This document shows, piece after piece, positions 5,390 through 7,275 of a stretch of DNA of 7,275 bases. Position numbers and translations under genes: made by a program. Within the stretch, counting starts at the first letter, position 1. Every line of letters begins with the position of its first letter. The notes beneath the pieces were generated by a model. The model had not been told where the DNA came from and searched no databases. It saw only the letters and a program-made list of their open reading frames with translations. This DNA is from Pontiella sp. Its GTDB lineage: Bacteria > Verrucomicrobiota > Kiritimatiellia > Kiritimatiellales > Pontiellaceae. The stretch spans positions 1 to 7,275 of the forward strand of contig JAOZKS010000133.1 of assembly GCA_029935255.1 (NCBI GenBank), given 5' to 3'.

Positions 5390-6013
5390 ATGATGAACCA
5401 GAAACGCAATGCCGTTGTTCTCGGCGTGACCGGGGGTGTTGCCTGCGGCAAGTCGGAGGTAGGACGAATATTGAGAGAGATGGGCTTTTCTGTTTGCGAT
5501 GCGGATGGTCTTGCACATGACCTGATGAAAAAGGGAAGTTCGGTCTATCAGCAGGTGGTGAATCATTTCGGAATGGATATCCTGTCGGATGATGGAGAAA
5601 TATCGCGGTCGATTCTTGGGAAAATCGTGTTTGAAAACCCAGCGGAACTCACCGTTCTTAACGGACTGGTGCATCCAGCGGTCCGGAAAAACTTGGAAGA
5701 TTGGATTGAAAATGTCCGACTACAGAATACCGATGCCGCAGCGCTTGTTCCGCTCCTGTTTGAGAGCGGAATGAATACCATGAACTGGGACGCGATTGTT
5801 TGCGTTTCCTCCAGCGAGGATCTCGTTTCCCGGCGATTGGAAAAACGTGGTTTCAACCGGGCAGAAGCAAAATTACGGGTGGAGTCGCAAATGCTTCTTG
5901 CCGAAAAAGAACAAGGTTCGAATTCTGTTATTCCAAACGTTGGAACATTGAAGGAACTGGAAGAATCTACACGGAAAATCGTGAATCGAATAAAGGCTAA
6001 AAGGGTACTATGA
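5390..6013 (+). CDS. coaE: Dephospho-CoA kinase
   Basis: The protein has 207 residues from the ATG at 5390 (206 from the adjacent ATG at 5393), the usual length for the family. It phosphorylates dephospho-CoA with ATP in the final step of coenzyme A synthesis in the cytoplasm. Signatures are the P-loop GVTGGVACGKS (12-22), the DAD substrate motif (37-39), GLVHPAVR in the lid/CoA region, and PLLFESGM. An in-frame TTG at 5336 would add 18 residues that family members do not have, so it is not used, although neither ATG has a clear ribosome site; CAGGG (5322-5326) lies before the TTG. The stop codon overlaps the rho start as ATGA, so the two genes are co-transcribed and probably coupled in translation. 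Confidence 0.92.
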   Translation: MMNQKRNAVVLGVTGGVACGKSEVGRILREMGFSVCDADGLAHDLMKKGSSVYQQVVNHFGMDILSDDGEISRSILGKIVFENPAELTVLNGLVHPAVRKNLEDWIENVRLQNTDAAALVPLLFESGMNTMNWDAIVCVSSSEDLVSRRLEKRGFNRAEAKLRVESQMLLAEKEQGSNSVIPNVGTLKELEESTRKIVNRIKAKRVL

Positions 6014-7275
6014 GCGAAGAAAACGAAGTTGTTGAAAAGGTCAAGCAAGAGACTGTAGAGCCCGTTGAGGCACCTGCCGAAAAGCTGGTTGAGAAGAAAA
6101 AACCGACCCGGAAAGTACCTGAAAAAAAACCAGAGACCGAAGAGGCTTCTGAAAAACCTGCCGCTGATACGCCCGAAGTTTCTCCGGAGAAAGAAAACCA
6201 GAGACCCGCTCATGCTTCGAAGAACAAAGATCGCAATCGCGGAAAACATGGGAAAAAGAACCGCACCGGCAAGAATGGCGGCGGAGGCGGCGGAGGAAAC
6301 CAACCGCCACCTAATACAGAAAACCTCCCTCCGCTCTCCCTGCACGAAATGCAGGTCACCCCGATCAACGACATCAAGGCTCTTGCTGAAAAATACAGCT
6401 TGCAGGAGTATGACGGCTTTAGCAAACATCAGCTTATTTTCGAGCTACTCAAAAACCACGGTCGGCGGGGTGGTCCGCTGTTGGGCCGGGGTGTGCTGGA
6501 AACCCTGCCCGATGGATTTGGATTCTTGCGTTCGCCTCTTAACAGCTACCAGCCCGCTCCCGATGATATCTATGTTTCTCCTTCGCAAATTCGCCGCTTC
6601 GGTATTCGTACAGGTGACTATGTGACCGGTTCAATCCGCTCGCCCAAGGAGAAAGAGCGCTTCTTTGCATTACTCCGTGTTGACCAGATCAATAAGGAAG
6701 ATCCCGAAATGGCACGCAAACGCGTTCCGTTCGAAAACCTGACTCCACTCTTTCCCGACGAGCGGTTGGTCATGGAAGTCGACCCCAAGGAAATTTCCAT
6801 GCGGGTAATGGATATCGTCACCCCGATCGGGAAAGGACAGCGTGGTCTGATTGTTGCACCGCCGCGTACGGGTAAGACTGTCTTGCTGCAGAAAATCGCC
6901 AACAGTATTTCTGCCAACAATCCCGACTCAAAACTGATCATTCTTCTAATCGACGAACGTCCGGAAGAAGTGACCGATATGCGCCGCAATACGAAGGCGG
7001 AAGTATTGGCCTCCACCTTTGATGAGCCTCCGGAGCGTCATACGCAGGTGGCCGAGATTGTAATCGAAATGTCGAAACGACTTGTGGAGCAGGGGAAGGA
7101 TGTCATTATTCTACTCGACTCCATCACCCGACTAGCACGCGCCTACAACACCACATCGCCACACAGCGGAAAAATCTTATCCGGCGGTGTTGATGCCAAT
7201 GCGCTGCATAAACCCAAACGCTTCTTTGGTGCGGCCCGGAACATCGAAGAGGGCGGCAGTCTGACCATCGTCGGA
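6010..7275 (+). CDS. rho: Transcription termination factor Rho, 3' end cut by window
   Basis: 422 residues are visible with no stop. Aligning the Walker A motif with E. coli Rho suggests about 105 residues are missing. Rho is a hexameric RNA-dependent ATPase/helicase that ends transcription. Residues 1-105 form an extension rich in Lys, Glu and Pro that ends in basic residues and a run of seven glycines (90-96), probably disordered. Next come an N-terminal helical domain (about 110-155) and the cold-shock-like RNA-binding domain, GRGVLETLPDGFGFLRS (159-175) and DDIYVSPSQIRRF (185-197). The ATPase core has Walker A APPRTGKT (283-290), LIDERPEEV (313-321, catalytic Glu316), Walker B IILLDS (366-371, Asp370), and the Q-loop SGKILSGGVDAN (386-397). 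AAGGG (6001-6005) precedes the ATG, which overlaps the coaE stop by 4 bases. Confidence 0.97.
   Translation, partial: MSEENEVVEKVKQETVEPVEAPAEKLVEKKKPTRKVPEKKPETEEASEKPAADTPEVSPEKENQRPAHASKNKDRNRGKHGKKNRTGKNGGGGGGGNQPPPNTENLPPLSLHEMQVTPINDIKALAEKYSLQEYDGFSKHQLIFELLKNHGRRGGPLLGRGVLETLPDGFGFLRSPLNSYQPAPDDIYVSPSQIRRFGIRTGDYVTGSIRSPKEKERFFALLRVDQINKEDPEMARKRVPFENLTPLFPDERLVMEVDPKEISMRVMDIVTPIGKGQRGLIVAPPRTGKTVLLQKIANSISANNPDSKLIILLIDERPEEVTDMRRNTKAEVLASTFDEPPERHTQVAEIVIEMSKRLVEQGKDVIILLDSITRLARAYNTTSPHSGKILSGGVDANALHKPKRFFGAARNIEEGGSLTIVG

Noticed and set aside
5563..6429. 288-residue minus-strand frame opposite coaE and rho
   Set aside because: It is rich in Phe, Arg and Ser as expected for the complement of Lys/Glu-rich coding DNA, has no known motif, and lies opposite two clear genes.

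Overview
The window looks like a chromosomal segment of a Gram-negative bacterium from the PVC group, possibly Kiritimatiellota or Verrucomicrobiota. This is an inference from gene content: a coaE-rho pair overlapping at ATGA, a Rho with a long charged, disordered N-terminal extension, and a scrap resembling a family GH29 fucosidase, a glycosidase type abundant in such genomes. No rRNA, tRNA or marker protein is present to prove the placement.

The left half (about 1-3300) is accessory. It opens with a 25-codon tail resembling the end of a fucosidase. A soluble KAP-type P-loop NTPase with a C-terminal leucine-rich repeat array follows (181-2280), an NTPase plus LRR layout like that of NLR-type immune proteins. 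A 314-bp gap then holds two clusters of repeats: ACCTAGG-based repeats just after the NTPase gene, and a pair of identical 19-bp operator-like sequences exactly 52 bp apart. The second operator copy ends 15 bp before a short gene (2595-3152) that encodes an XRE-type helix-turn-helix fused to a staphylococcal-nuclease-like domain. This self-contained regulator-plus-nuclease, with its twin operators, is the most unusual item in the window, and a link to the KAP-LRR protein is possible but unproven.

The right half (about 3300-7275) is core metabolism, all on the plus strand. trpA (tryptophan synthase alpha) and a mannose-1-phosphate guanylyltransferase gene are one base apart and almost certainly co-transcribed. 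After a 137-bp gap with a good promoter candidate and a GC-rich hairpin come coaE (dephospho-CoA kinase) and rho (transcription terminator), overlapping by 4 bp. rho runs off the right edge with roughly its last fifth missing.

Every supported gene is on the plus strand. No CRISPR array, complete insertion sequence, tRNA or convincing intrinsic terminator was seen. The absence of obvious intrinsic terminators between units would fit Rho-dependent termination, but this is only a suggestion.
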